DNA of 64,000 nucleotides from Abyssibius sp040880065 (lineage in GTDB: Bacteria; Pseudomonadota; Alphaproteobacteria; Rhodobacterales; Rhodobacteraceae): positions 1-64,000 of the forward strand of contig JBBDJE010000054.1 of the NCBI GenBank assembly GCA_040880065.1, read 5' to 3'. The notes under the pieces are model-generated. The model did no database searches, was not told where the DNA came from, and saw only the letters and a list, made by a program, of their open reading frames with translations. Both the position numbers and the translations under genes were made by a program. Positions within the stretch are counted from its first letter, which is position 1, and each line of letters starts with the position of its first letter. Positions 52,866 to 62,847 of the stretch are shown piece after piece.

Positions 52866-53654
52866 TTACGGATTCGTGCGGCCAAGCTGTTCGGCAAGGC
52901 TACTGGCTTGCGCAGGGCGAAACGTAATGCCACCCGGTGCCTCGCGCAAAAGCGGCAGCAAAACCGCCATGGCAGGGCCGATTTCCACCCCCGCCGAAAC
53001 CTGTTCGCCGCCCCATTGCGCGATGGCGGAAATCAGCCCGACCATTTGCAACTCGCCATTCACATTGGCCAGAATGGGCGCGCCCGATGCCCCCGGCCCG
53101 GCGCTGCATGATAAAAGCATTGCCCCGGATTCACGCGCGACAATGGCGCAATCTTCCTCGATCGAGGGGGCATTCGCGCGGTCGACCGCATAGGAAATGA
53201 CCGAAACCGCCAAAGATTCCGGCGCGTGGCCAGAGATGTTCAGCGGGGCAATGCCGCTGGTATGAACCGGCAGATCAAGCTCGATAATGGCGATATCGCG
53301 CGCCAGTCGATAGGCCCAATCCTGACCCGAAAACTGAAACTCGGGATGGATCGCATAGCGTTTGGCGCGCCGGTAGGCAGCCGCGCCGCCATTGCGCCAG
53401 CCGGGTTGAAACTCGATGGATTCGGGCGGATAAGCCGTGTTGTTCGCGCCAAAAAGGCAATGCGCCGCGGTAAGCACCAGCCTGTTGGTGATGAGCGTTG
53501 CCGAGCAAAGCGCATGGCCGTTGTTGATGGACAGCCGGCCGACCGCCTGCCAATCGCGTGCCGCATCGGCTGAGTTAAGGCTGCGCAACGGCGTTTGTGC
53601 GGCCAGCGGCGCGGCAACGACAAGCAGTGCAAACAGGGTGAACGCGCGAAACAT
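52866..53654 (-). CDS. Secreted trypsin-like serine protease
   Basis: A 262-residue protein with a signal peptide (about residues 1-19, ending AAPLAAQ). The S1 triad is His65 in LTAAHC, Asp120 in RDIAIIEL and Ser190 in GPGASGAPI. The oxyanion loop reads GASGAP instead of the usual GDSGGP, a form also found in other bacterial S1 enzymes. Cys50/Cys66 and Cys169/Cys183 could form disulfides. It probably works in the periplasm or outside the cell. It is a single gene convergent to nothing, read in the same direction as hsp20 but upstream of its promoter. Confidence 0.85.
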   Translation of the reverse strand: MFRAFTLFALLVVAAPLAAQTPLRSLNSADAARDWQAVGRLSINNGHALCSATLITNRLVLTAAHCLFGANNTAYPPESIEFQPGWRNGGAAAYRRAKRYAIHPEFQFSGQDWAYRLARDIAIIELDLPVHTSGIAPLNISGHAPESLAVSVISYAVDRANAPSIEEDCAIVARESGAMLLSCSAGPGASGAPILANVNGELQMVGLISAIAQWGGEQVSAGVEIGPAMAVLLPLLREAPGGITFRPAQASSLAEQLGRTNP

Positions 53655-53693
53655 AGCGATTGTTATACGCCCGATAAGCGCAATGCGGCAACG

Positions 53694-54089
53694 CTATTTC
53701 GTGCGCTTGGCCAGATGATAGCGCAGCGCGTCATGCACCATATGGCCGATAATTTCGGCAGGCAGGTTTGCGGCATGGGAAAAGGTGGCGGCGCGGTTTT
53801 CGATAAAATCAACGCCTTGAAAAACCGCGCGCCACCTGGCCACAAGCGTGGTGGTGCAGGGCACATAAAGCAGCGCATGGCTGGGGCTGGCCCCGATGCG
53901 CAAAGTGGTGCCAATACGGGCTTTGCGCGGCAGATACGCGGGCTGGTCCCATTTGAGGCATTCCGCCAGCCCGCCAAGTTCGGGCATGGTTTGCGCGGTT
54001 TTCAACACCAGTTCGCGCAAGGCCAGCGCAGGGTTCTGGCCCTCGGATGGAAGCGCTGCATAGGCGGCCTTGATGACGGGTGCAAGCAT
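53694..54089 (-). CDS. DUF1801 domain protein
   Basis: A 131-residue protein of the DUF1801 family (YdhG-like). Features are LRELVLKTAQTMPELGGLAECLKWDQPAYLP and LLYVPCTTTLVARWRAVF, followed by FIENRAATFSH. No function is established. It lies four bases after the glcF stop on the same strand, so it may be co-transcribed with glcDEF. Confidence 0.78.
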   Translation of the reverse strand: MLAPVIKAAYAALPSEGQNPALALRELVLKTAQTMPELGGLAECLKWDQPAYLPRKARIGTTLRIGASPSHALLYVPCTTTLVARWRAVFQGVDFIENRAATFSHAANLPAEIIGHMVHDALRYHLAKRTK

Positions 54090-54092
54090 AGA

Positions 54093-55388
54093 CTAGCCTT
54101 GGGCGATGTGCAGTTGCGGTGGCTTTGGCCCGCCTGTTGCCCAGTCGAGCAACTCGGCCGTATGCACAACGGGAATGCCGGTTTTCGCGCCGATCTGCAT
54201 CATGCAGCCGATATTGCCAGCGGCGATGACATCGGGGTTGATCGCAGCAAGCGTGGCCAGTTTGCGCCGCCCGAGTTCGGCGGCAATGGCGGGTTGCAGC
54301 AGGTTGTAGGTGCCCGCCGAGCCACAGCACAGATGCGCATCGGCAGGTTCAAGCACCGTAAAACCTGCGGCGCGCAGCAGGTCTTTTGGCGCTTGGGTAA
54401 TGCGCTGGCCGTGCTGGAGCGAGCAAGCGGCATGGTAGCCCACGCGCAGGGGCAGCGGCGCGGTGGCGGCGTTTAGCCCTAACTCGGCCATGACTTCGGT
54501 GATATCGCGGGCAAGGGCGGCAACGCGGGCGGCATCGCTCGCCAGTGCCGTGCCTTCAAACATGATGCCATAGTCTTTGATGGTCGTCCCGCAGCCTGAA
54601 GTTGTGATGACAATCGCATCCAGCCCGCCCGCCGCAATCTCGGCTGTAAAGGCGCGGATATTGGCGGCGGCAAATGCGTGGCTATCCTTGCCACGGCCCA
54701 TATGATGGGTCAGCGCACCGCAACAGCCCATGGCCTTGGGAATGACCACCTCGGCCCCGTGGCGGGTGAGCAGGCGGATGGCGGCGGCGGAAATATCGGT
54801 GTTGACGGCGCGTTGCGCACAACCCGTCAGCAGCGCCACGCGCAGGCGCTTGGGGGCGGTGGCGGCGTGGGTCTGCGCATCTTCATGGCGGGCGCGCGGC
54901 GGCAGGGACTTCGGGGCGAAGTCAACCATGCCGCGCAGCCGCCCCGGCAAAAAGCGCGCAACGGGGCGGGCCAGCCATGCGCCCAGAATGGCGGCGCGAA
55001 ACCGGTTCGGATAGGGCAGGATTTTCGCCAGAATAAACCGCAGGGCACGATCAGGCAGCGGGCGTTTATGCGTGGCCTCGATATGGGCGCGGGCATGGTC
55101 GAGCAGATGCATGTAATCCACCCCGCTGGGGCAGGTGGTGGTGCAGGCAAGGCAGCCAAGGCAACGGTCGATATGTTTGACAAGTTTCGCATCGGCGGCA
55201 CGGCCGTTTTCCAGCATGTCCTTGATCAGGTAAATGCGGCCGCGCGGGCTATCAAGCTCATCGCCAAGCACCTGATAGCTAGGGCAGGTGGCGGTGCAGA
55301 ACCCGCAATGAACGCAGGCGCGCAGAATTTTTTCCGAACGTGCGGTGGCAGGGTCGGCAAGCTGCTCGGTGGTGAAACTGGTTTGCAT
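54093..55388 (-). CDS. glcF: Glycolate oxidase iron-sulfur subunit
   Basis: A 431-residue protein with two ferredoxin-like cluster sites: CVHCGFCTATC (Cys25, 28, 31, 35) and CLGCLACTTTC (Cys76, 79, 82, 86). The C-terminal half has the CCG-type repeats (MGCCGALTHHMG and HLCCGSAGTY) of heterodisulfide reductase-like subunits. It passes electrons from the flavin subunits of glycolate dehydrogenase to the quinone pool. The start at 55388 lies one base from the glcE stop, in contrast to the over-long open frame. Confidence 0.94.
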   Translation of the reverse strand: MQTSFTTEQLADPATARSEKILRACVHCGFCTATCPSYQVLGDELDSPRGRIYLIKDMLENGRAADAKLVKHIDRCLGCLACTTTCPSGVDYMHLLDHARAHIEATHKRPLPDRALRFILAKILPYPNRFRAAILGAWLARPVARFLPGRLRGMVDFAPKSLPPRARHEDAQTHAATAPKRLRVALLTGCAQRAVNTDISAAAIRLLTRHGAEVVIPKAMGCCGALTHHMGRGKDSHAFAAANIRAFTAEIAAGGLDAIVITTSGCGTTIKDYGIMFEGTALASDAARVAALARDITEVMAELGLNAATAPLPLRVGYHAACSLQHGQRITQAPKDLLRAAGFTVLEPADAHLCCGSAGTYNLLQPAIAAELGRRKLATLAAINPDVIAAGNIGCMMQIGAKTGIPVVHTAELLDWATGGPKPPQLHIAQG

Positions 55389-55389
55389 G

Positions 55390-56457
55390 TCAGGCCATTT
55401 TTGCGTGGTTGAACAGTGCTTTGGGGTCGAATTTCTGGCGCAGGGCCACTGAGAGCGCCGCCTGCGGGCCGGGTTCGGGGTGAAAGGCGGCGGCTGCATC
55501 ATCCAGCCGTGTAGCGTGGCCGGTATGGGGCATGGCGGCGCGCAGGTCGGCGCCCTTGGGGGCAATGGCCCAGATAAGCCCGCCTGCCCAGTCATAGGCA
55601 ATGCGGCTGGCCGCAGCGGTGCGCAGTGCAGCGCCAGTGGCAGCACCATGGCTGGGGCGGGTGGAGATGCGCCAGAGCGTTTCGTTTGGCTCTGGGGCCA
55701 TGCCATGAAGCTGGCGCGCGGCGGCCCAGTCGTGTTTAGCAAGGCTGAATTGCGGCAAGAGCGCTTGCAGTGCTGCCGTGCGGGCCTTGGTGCTGGCGGC
55801 AAAGCCTTCCAGCCGCAGCAGGGTTGCGCCGCCGCAAACATGCTGGGCGGCGGAAACATCATAGGGCGTGGCGAGCGCTTGGGTCAGCGCGGCAATCGCG
55901 GGCACATCGTCGAGCCCTTCGGCACGCAGGGTAAGCGTGGTTTCGGGTGCAGGCAAAAGCTTCAGCGCCACCTTGGTAATCAGCCCGAGCGTGCCGTGGC
56001 TGCCGCAAAGCAGGCGCGTTGTGTCATAGCCAGTGACGTTTTTCATCACCCGCCCGCCCGCGCGGTGGATTTGGCCAAGCCCGTCGATGAAGGTCAGCCC
56101 TAGGGCGGCATCGCGGCACGCCCCCGCCGAAATGCGCCGCGCGCCCGACGCGTTCGCCGCCACCACACCGCCGATGGTCGATGCCCCCGTGCGGCCAAGG
56201 GCTGCGCCGGGCAAAACCGGCTCGAACGGCAATATCTGGTTGTTTTCCGCCAGCGCTGCTTCGACCTCGGCCAATGGTGTGCCTGCGCGGGCAATGATGG
56301 TCAGCGCGCCGGGGTCGTAATGGGTGATGCCGGTGAGCGTTTCGGTGAAAATCGGCCTGCCGGTTGCGGGGCCGATACTGCGCGACCCGCCGCCAATAAT
56401 GTGCAGCGGCCCGGTTGCAGTTTTGATTTGGGCAGCGAGCTGCGCTTCAGCCGTCAT
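55390..56457 (-). CDS. glcE: Glycolate oxidase subunit GlcE
   Basis: A 355-residue FAD-binding subunit of the PCMH fold, shorter than GlcD. LGRTGASTIGGVVAANASGARRISAGACRDA is the typical FAD loop, and GRVMKNVTGYDTTRLLCGSHGTLGLITKVALKL follows. It combines with GlcD and GlcF to oxidise glycolate to glyoxylate, which the ethylmalonyl-CoA pathway also makes. It overlaps glcD by four bases. Confidence 0.94.
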   Translation of the reverse strand: MTAEAQLAAQIKTATGPLHIIGGGSRSIGPATGRPIFTETLTGITHYDPGALTIIARAGTPLAEVEAALAENNQILPFEPVLPGAALGRTGASTIGGVVAANASGARRISAGACRDAALGLTFIDGLGQIHRAGGRVMKNVTGYDTTRLLCGSHGTLGLITKVALKLLPAPETTLTLRAEGLDDVPAIAALTQALATPYDVSAAQHVCGGATLLRLEGFAASTKARTAALQALLPQFSLAKHDWAAARQLHGMAPEPNETLWRISTRPSHGAATGAALRTAAASRIAYDWAGGLIWAIAPKGADLRAAMPHTGHATRLDDAAAAFHPEPGPQAALSVALRQKFDPKALFNHAKMA

Positions 56458-57884
56458 GCGCGGCGGCTTTTGGTGAGTGCAAGCGGGAAAACCTTGCCGG
56501 GGTTGAGCAGCCAGCCGGGGTCAAACACATCTTTGATTTGCAGTTGCAGATCGAGCTCGGCTTCGGTGAACTGGGTGAGCATCAGTTCGCGTTTTTCAAC
56601 ACCAACGCCATGCTCGCCGGTGAGGCAGCCGCCAGCATCAACACAAGCGCGTAAAATATCGGCCCCGAGCGCCTCGGCCTTTTCAAGTTCGCCGGGCTGG
56701 TTGGCGTTGAACAGGATAAGCGGGTGCATATTGCCATCGCCCGCATGGAAAACATTGCCGACGGCAAGGCCGTATTGCGCGCTCAGGCTTTCGATTTTCT
56801 CAAGCATATCTGGCAGTTCGCTAATGGGAATGGTGCCGTCAAGGCACATGTAGTCATTGATCTGGCCCATCGCGCCGAAGGCGGCCTTGCGGCCTTTCCA
56901 GATATTTGCACTTTCTGCCGCGCTGCGGCTTTGGCGGATTTCAACCGGGTCGAGCGCGCGGGCAATGGCGGTGATGCGGGCGAGTTGGGCGTCAATTTCC
57001 GCATCCGAACCTTCGACCTCGACAATCAGCAAGGCGGCAACATCGGGATAGCCCGCGCCTGCAAAATCTTCGGTCGCACGTATGACCGTGCGGTCCATGT
57101 ATTCGATGGCGACAGGCAGGATGCCGGCGCGGATGATGTCGGACACGCATTGGCCTGCTACTTTCGGCGCATCAAAGCCGATCAGCACCGGGCGCGCGCC
57201 TTCGGGTTTGTGCAGGATGCGCAAGGTCGCCTCGGTCACCACGGCGAGTTGGCCTTCGGAACCGCAGATGAGGCCGAGCAGGTCAAGGCCGGGCGCATCG
57301 AGATGGCCGCCGCCAAGCGTTACAATCGTGCCATCCATCAACACCATGGTTACGCCAAGCAGGTTTTGTGTGGTCACCCCGTATTTGAGGCAATGCGCGC
57401 CACCGGAATTCATGGCGATATTGCCTGCAATGGCGCAGGCAAGCTGGCTGGAAGGGTCGGGCGCATAGAAAAACCCTAGCGGTTCCACCGCACCGGTAAC
57501 AGACAGATTCGTGCGGCCGGATTGCACGCGAACAAGCCGGTCTTCGGTTGAAATTTCCAGCACTTCGGTCAGGCGGGCCACGCCAAGCACCACACTATCG
57601 GCCGAGGGCAGCGCGCCACCGGCCAGCGATGTGCCCGCCCCGCGCGGCACGACCGGCACGCCAAAGCTGTGGCAGATTTTGAGCGCTTCGCAAACCGCTT
57701 GCGTGGAGCGCGGCAGCACAACGGCCATGGGCGTGCAGCGATAGGCCGCGAGCGCGTCGCATTCATAGACATGGGTTTCGCGGGCATCGTCGATGACACA
57801 ATCATCACCCAAAGCGCGGCGCAGGGCGGCCACTATGGCGGGTTTTTGCGCTAATAGCGCCTCTTTGGGCGGGGGCATGTGCAT
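56454..57884 (-). CDS. glcD: Glycolate oxidase subunit GlcD
   Basis: A 476-residue FAD-linked oxidase with the PCMH motif PRGAGTSLAGGALPSADSVV and the C-terminal HAGDGNMHPLILF, ending with GCLTGEHGVGVEKRELM, where the FAD is held. It carries the substrate oxidation step. ATG codons at 57884 and 57878 are both plausible; the frame reaches to 58118 but that part has no family similarity. Its operon is glcDEF, possibly plus the DUF1801 gene. About 170 bases upstream are non-coding. Confidence 0.93.
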   Translation of the reverse strand: MHMPPPKEALLAQKPAIVAALRRALGDDCVIDDARETHVYECDALAAYRCTPMAVVLPRSTQAVCEALKICHSFGVPVVPRGAGTSLAGGALPSADSVVLGVARLTEVLEISTEDRLVRVQSGRTNLSVTGAVEPLGFFYAPDPSSQLACAIAGNIAMNSGGAHCLKYGVTTQNLLGVTMVLMDGTIVTLGGGHLDAPGLDLLGLICGSEGQLAVVTEATLRILHKPEGARPVLIGFDAPKVAGQCVSDIIRAGILPVAIEYMDRTVIRATEDFAGAGYPDVAALLIVEVEGSDAEIDAQLARITAIARALDPVEIRQSRSAAESANIWKGRKAAFGAMGQINDYMCLDGTIPISELPDMLEKIESLSAQYGLAVGNVFHAGDGNMHPLILFNANQPGELEKAEALGADILRACVDAGGCLTGEHGVGVEKRELMLTQFTEAELDLQLQIKDVFDPGWLLNPGKVFPLALTKSRRA

Positions 57885-58054
57885 GGCTGCGGGCTCGTTG
57901 TGTGGCGTTGGTATTTTATGCGGGCAAAAGGCGCTGTTTGCTAGGGGAAACTGGCCGCGCGCCTGTTTGCCCATAGCGCGAGTCACGCCAAAAAAGCGGG
58001 CGGGCGGCACTGGCCAGATTTCTATCCTGATGCCGCCTCTAACAATGCGCTGGT

Positions 58055-60121
58055 TTACCGCCCCTCGCGCCGCCATGCCAGAAGGGCAAAACTGGTGGCA
58101 AGCAGCAGCCAGACCCATGGTTCGGCCAAGGGTGACTGGCGCAGGCTGGTCACCGCATAGGCGTTGCGGCGCACAAGACCGGCCCAGCCGCGCCCTGCGG
58201 CAAGGCGGCCTTCATTGACGCGCAAAATATCGGGCATGCCGTCTTCCAGCAGGAATATGCCGCCGCCGGAGGCGGTGATATGGCTGGCCAGCAGGGCTGA
58301 TGTGGCAACCGGTTCTTCAAATTCGCGCGGGGCGGCAGGGCCGGTGGCGACAACGGCCACAAGATCGCCTTCGGACAGGCGGTAAATGCCGGATTGATCG
58401 GCGATGAAACTACTCTGGAACGCGCCGGGTGCAACTTCAAAAAGGGTGATCTCGGCACTTGTGCCATCGGGCGCGGTGATGGTTACGGGGCCGGGCGCCC
58501 CTTCGAGCAAGCTACGGGTTACGGTGACATTCGGACCATTGGCGCTGCCGCGCAGCACGTCTTCCTCAAGCTCGGGTTCTTGCATCAGCCAATGCGACAG
58601 GCGGCGCAAAAGCTCGGCCTGCGGGCCGCCACCCTCAAAGCCGCGCGCCCAAAGCCAGACCTGATCGGAGGCCAGAAGCGCCACGCGCCCTCTGGCCATA
58701 TGGGCCAATTGTAAAAGCGGCGTGCCATTGGCCCCCGTCAGCACCGTATGGCCAACCTGCGGCATAACATCGACCTGCTGGAACCAGCGGCCCCAGCTTG
58801 GCCCGCCCTCGTTTTCCACCAGCCCTTGCCAGCTATCCAACCCGCGTGTGACCGGGTGGCGCTCGCCGATTTCGGTGATATCCGGCTGGAACGGCGCGTT
58901 GAACACCCGCCCGCTGGGGGCGGCGGGCAGAACCTCGCGCAGGGGGGTGCGATAAAGGCTGTCGGGGCCGGCATAGCCCTCGGCATCGGCCACAAGCAGC
59001 GCGCCGCCGTTTTGCACATAGCGGGCGATGTTTTGCAAATAGGGGTCGGGCAGCACGCCTTGGCGGCGGAAGCGGTCAAAGATGATCAGATCGAAGTCAT
59101 CGACCTTTTCCATGAACAATTCCTGCGTGGGAAAGGCGATGAGCGAGAGTTCGGTATAGGGTACGCCGTCTTGCTTTTCGGGTGAGCGTAAAATGGTGAA
59201 ATGCACGAGGTCAACCGCCGGGTCGGCCTTGAGCAGGTTGCGCCAGGTGCGTTCGCCCGCATAGGGCTCGCCCGAAACCAAAAGCACGCGCAGCCGGTCG
59301 CGCACGCCGGTCACCGGCAGGATGACGCGGTTATTGGCATCGGTGAGTTCGCCATCGGCGGCGGGGGTCCAGATTTCCAGAATGTTCTCGCCCGCGCGAC
59401 GCAGCACAAGCGAAAGCGGTGTGGCGGCATTGACCGGCTGGTCGTTGAGGCGGATGACATCGCCGCCATTGATGGTGGCGTAAACCGGCACGGCGGGGGT
59501 GCCGGGGGCTGCGCCCGCATCCTCGATCCGCAGCATGATCTCGACGCTTTCACCGACAATACCGTAGGCGGGTGCGTTCTCGACAAACACGCGGCGGTCC
59601 CAGTCGGTTGCCCGCCCGGTTTGCAGCATGTGCAGCGGCGCGGGCAACGATTGCAGCGCGCCTGCATCATGCAGGCGGCCATCGGTTATGGCAAAGGCAC
59701 CGGCCATGCGGCGCGGGTCATGGCGGCCAAGCGCTTCGGCGAGCGCGGTTTCAAGGCGGGTGCCGTCATTGCCCTGATCGCTCAGGCGGGTGAGGTCGAG
59801 CTCGACATCATCGGGCAGGGCGGCGAGCAGCCGTTCAAGCGCCGCACTGGCGCGGGCGGTTTGCGCGGCACGATCGCCAAGGCTGGCCGAGCTGGTTTCA
59901 TCAACCACGACAACCGCCACATCGGGGTGGGGCTGGCGGGTTTCCTGTTGCAGTTGCGGGTTGGCCAGCGCGCCAAGCAGGGCGGCGAGCGAAAGCGCAC
60001 GCCAGAAGGTGCCGGGCAACCCGCGCCAGAGGGCCAGCGCCAGCAGCACCAGCCCCGCGCCGCCAAGCGCTGCCAGAAAGAGCCAGCCAAAATGCGGGGC
60101 AAAGACAACCGAGGAGATCAT
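58055..60121 (-). CDS. Membrane protein with glutamine-amidotransferase-like domain
   Basis: A 688-residue protein of the MoxR operon. Membrane helices stand at the N-terminus (about 12-55) and at the very C-terminus (about 665-682). The middle has a class I glutamine-amidotransferase-like fold without the catalytic cysteine that I can see (VLLVSGEPYAGERTWRNLLKADP, then FDLIIFDRF and YVQNGGALLVAD). It probably functions as a structural or regulatory membrane partner of the MoxR/VWA system. It overlaps the DUF4159 gene by four bases. Confidence 0.76.
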   Translation of the reverse strand: MISSVVFAPHFGWLFLAALGGAGLVLLALALWRGLPGTFWRALSLAALLGALANPQLQQETRQPHPDVAVVVVDETSSASLGDRAAQTARASAALERLLAALPDDVELDLTRLSDQGNDGTRLETALAEALGRHDPRRMAGAFAITDGRLHDAGALQSLPAPLHMLQTGRATDWDRRVFVENAPAYGIVGESVEIMLRIEDAGAAPGTPAVPVYATINGGDVIRLNDQPVNAATPLSLVLRRAGENILEIWTPAADGELTDANNRVILPVTGVRDRLRVLLVSGEPYAGERTWRNLLKADPAVDLVHFTILRSPEKQDGVPYTELSLIAFPTQELFMEKVDDFDLIIFDRFRRQGVLPDPYLQNIARYVQNGGALLVADAEGYAGPDSLYRTPLREVLPAAPSGRVFNAPFQPDITEIGERHPVTRGLDSWQGLVENEGGPSWGRWFQQVDVMPQVGHTVLTGANGTPLLQLAHMARGRVALLASDQVWLWARGFEGGGPQAELLRRLSHWLMQEPELEEDVLRGSANGPNVTVTRSLLEGAPGPVTITAPDGTSAEITLFEVAPGAFQSSFIADQSGIYRLSEGDLVAVVATGPAAPREFEEPVATSALLASHITASGGGIFLLEDGMPDILRVNEGRLAAGRGWAGLVRRNAYAVTSLRQSPLAEPWVWLLLATSFALLAWRREGR

Positions 60122-62847
60122 TGCCCGAGCCTTTCGAGCAGGGCGGGCACGTGCACCTGATCGGATTTATAGTTGCCGGTCATCACATACATGATGAGGT
60201 TGACGCCGACGCGCCGCGCAATTTCGCGCTGGCGCTCGCCCGCCATGCCCGCGCCAACGGGAAAGAGCGGGCGGCCATCTTCGCCCATGGCCCAGGCAGC
60301 GGCGAAATCATTGCCGGTGATGACAACGGGGGTGACACCATCATTGAGGTTGCGAAACGGGCTGCCGTCAATCGCGGTGAGGTTCACGGGCGCCTCGACC
60401 CAGAGCGTGCCGTCATACCAGCGGCCCGGATAGGTTTCGAGCAGATAGAAGCTGCGGCCAAGCACATGGTCGGGCTCGATGGGCGCAAGTGCCGGGATAT
60501 CAAGATCGGCGGCGATGCGTTGCAGCATGCGGGCGTTTTCGGTGTTCTGGCCCAAATGTGCGTCTTGCGTGTCGAACATGATCATGCCGCCATTGCGCAG
60601 ATAGGCATTCAGGCGGGTGATTGCGGTTTCAGACAGGGCGGGATGGCTGGGTGTGACGGGCCAATAAAGGAAGGGAAAAAACGTGATATCTTCGCTATTC
60701 GGGTCTATCCCCATTGGGGCGGCGGGTTCGATCGAGGTGCGGTCGAACAAGATGCGCGACAAGCCGTAAAGTGCGGCGGCGCTGGCACGGTCGGTGCGGG
60801 CATCGCCGGTGATGACATAGGCCAGCACGGTTTCGGTCGCGGCGATTTGCGCATCATAGGGCTGGTCTTGTGCATCGGCGCTATGCGGTTGGCTTGCCAG
60901 TAGGGCGGCAAGGGCAAGGGCGGCGACGCGTCCGCCGATAAGGCGGCCAGACACGAAGGTTGCGGCCAGAATGTCGAGGATGAGCAGGCAGAGCGCGGCC
61001 ATCAGCAGCAAATGCCCAAGCGGTTGCGGCGGTTCGTCGGCCAGGTTGATGCGCGTGGCGCTGGCGGGCAGCGGCAGGGTGCTCAATGTTGCCTCGGGCC
61101 CAAAAAGGTTGATGGCCACCTGCCGCCCGGCGGCAGATTCATAGAGCCCCGGCGGGGTGGTGATGTCGCGCGGGCTGTCAGACAGCACGGCGCCGTCCAC
61201 CGCCATGGCAAGCGTGGGTTGGCCCAAGTGGCCAAACCCGTCAAGCGTGGCAACCGGCAGCCATGTCTGGCCAGCAAGGTCGGCTGCTGTGGCCCCTTGC
61301 CCGCCTGCGCCAATCGCAAGGCGTTCGAGCATTTCGACAAACAGGCCCGAGAGCGGCAAATCGGACCATTCGGCGTTGGCGGTGACATGGAACAGCACCA
61401 GCCGCCCTCGGCCAAGCCGTGACCATGTGACCAGCGGCGTGCCATCGGCCAGTTGCGCGATGACCTTGCTTGGCAGGTCCGGGTCGGGCTGGGCGAGCAC
61501 TTGTGCGGTGACGGTCACATCTGCTGGCACGGTCAGACCGGCAAAGGGGCTGTTTTCGGGCCAGTCGCCAAGCGCGCGGGGCTCGGCCCATGTCATCGCG
61601 CCACCAAGCGCGCGGCCACCAGCACGCAGATGCACGGGCAATAGCGGGTTGGCTTCCATTTGCTCGGCAGCGGCTTGTGCTACGCGCGGGCCCGCAAAGC
61701 GCAAGAGCGTGCCGCCAGCTTCCACCCATGCCTGCAAGCCAGCGGCTTCGGCTTCAGGCAGCGTGGCGATATCGGCCAGCACAATCACATCGGGTGCGGT
61801 GGCCATCAGTGCGGGCATGTCGGCTTCGGTTAACTCGGCAGAGGGGCCGAGCGCGTTGGTCAGGTAGTAATGCGGCGAGACAAGTGGCGGGGTTTCGCTT
61901 GCCGATGATGTGGTCAGCAGGCCGACCTTGCGGCGGCGCAAACCGTCATCGGCCAGCGCAACGGTGCCTGCACTGGCATGGCCTGCCAGCGCGATGCGGC
62001 TGATGCGGTTGCGCAGTTCCAGCGGCATATCAAACAAAGCGGCGGCGGCGGTGTCATCGGCGGCAAATTCGGCGCTGGCACGCCACAGCGCCACCTCGGC
62101 CCCACCGGGGGCCGGGCCATAGGCCACAAGGTTGGCCGTAAAAGCGGAACCTGCACTGGCGCGGATAACCGGCTGGATGAGGCCGGTTTCATCCAGACCG
62201 GGCGGCAGCAGTGCAAATGCAGGCGCATCGGGCATGACGATTTGCAGGCTGCCTGCGGCGGTGAGCACCGCGCCAAGCCCGCCATCTTCACCCAAAGCAT
62301 CGGTGAACCAGACGGTGTCAAAACCAGCCGCATCACCAAGCCATTCGGCCCAAGCGGCGCGGTTGGGCGCATAGGGGGCGGGGGCAAGGCCAGTAAGCGT
62401 GGCGAGCAGGTCTTGTGCGACGCCAAATTCCAGCGGGCTGGCGGGGATGGGCGATGTCAGCAAATGCAGCGCGGTCGGGCGACCGGCGCGCGCGGCTTCG
62501 TTCAACACGGCTTCAAGCCGCTGGCTGCGCGCCGTCCAATCGGGCGCAGAGGCCCAGCTTGCATCCATAACCACCAACAGCGGACCGCTGCCCGTGGCTT
62601 CGGTTTTCGGGTTCAGCACCGGGGCGGCAAAGCCGATAATGGCGGCGGCGAGCGCGGTGAGGCGCAGCAAAAGCAGCCACCACGGCGTGCGCGCGGGGGT
62701 GTTTTCAGGGTCTTTCAGGCCAAGCAGCAGGCGCACGGCAGCAAAGGGGCGGCGCACGGGGGCGGGTGGTGTGGCGCGCAGCAATAGCCACAAAACAGGC
62801 AAAGCGAGCAGGGCAAAAAGCAGGAACGGGTAGACAAAGGCGATCAT
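60118..62847 (-). CDS. DUF4159 domain membrane protein (BatA-like N-terminus)
   Basis: A 909-residue protein. The first 80 residues are BatA-like: two helices (about 4-22 and 55-75), with FVYPFLLFALLALPVLWLLL. The central part is amidotransferase-like and the C-terminal 220 residues are the DUF4159 domain (PYDAQIAATETVLAYVITGD, then FLYWPV and LRNGGMIMFDTQDAH). A pair of helices around 650-690 separates them. It starts at 62847 in an ATGA overlap with DUF58, so the longer frame is rejected. Role: assembly or regulation with MoxR; details unknown. Confidence 0.82.
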   Translation of the reverse strand: MIAFVYPFLLFALLALPVLWLLLRATPPAPVRRPFAAVRLLLGLKDPENTPARTPWWLLLLRLTALAAAIIGFAAPVLNPKTEATGSGPLLVVMDASWASAPDWTARSQRLEAVLNEAARAGRPTALHLLTSPIPASPLEFGVAQDLLATLTGLAPAPYAPNRAAWAEWLGDAAGFDTVWFTDALGEDGGLGAVLTAAGSLQIVMPDAPAFALLPPGLDETGLIQPVIRASAGSAFTANLVAYGPAPGGAEVALWRASAEFAADDTAAAALFDMPLELRNRISRIALAGHASAGTVALADDGLRRRKVGLLTTSSASETPPLVSPHYYLTNALGPSAELTEADMPALMATAPDVIVLADIATLPEAEAAGLQAWVEAGGTLLRFAGPRVAQAAAEQMEANPLLPVHLRAGGRALGGAMTWAEPRALGDWPENSPFAGLTVPADVTVTAQVLAQPDPDLPSKVIAQLADGTPLVTWSRLGRGRLVLFHVTANAEWSDLPLSGLFVEMLERLAIGAGGQGATAADLAGQTWLPVATLDGFGHLGQPTLAMAVDGAVLSDSPRDITTPPGLYESAAGRQVAINLFGPEATLSTLPLPASATRINLADEPPQPLGHLLLMAALCLLILDILAATFVSGRLIGGRVAALALAALLASQPHSADAQDQPYDAQIAATETVLAYVITGDARTDRASAAALYGLSRILFDRTSIEPAAPMGIDPNSEDITFFPFLYWPVTPSHPALSETAITRLNAYLRNGGMIMFDTQDAHLGQNTENARMLQRIAADLDIPALAPIEPDHVLGRSFYLLETYPGRWYDGTLWVEAPVNLTAIDGSPFRNLNDGVTPVVITGNDFAAAWAMGEDGRPLFPVGAGMAGERQREIARRVGVNLIMYVMTGNYKSDQVHVPALLERLGQ

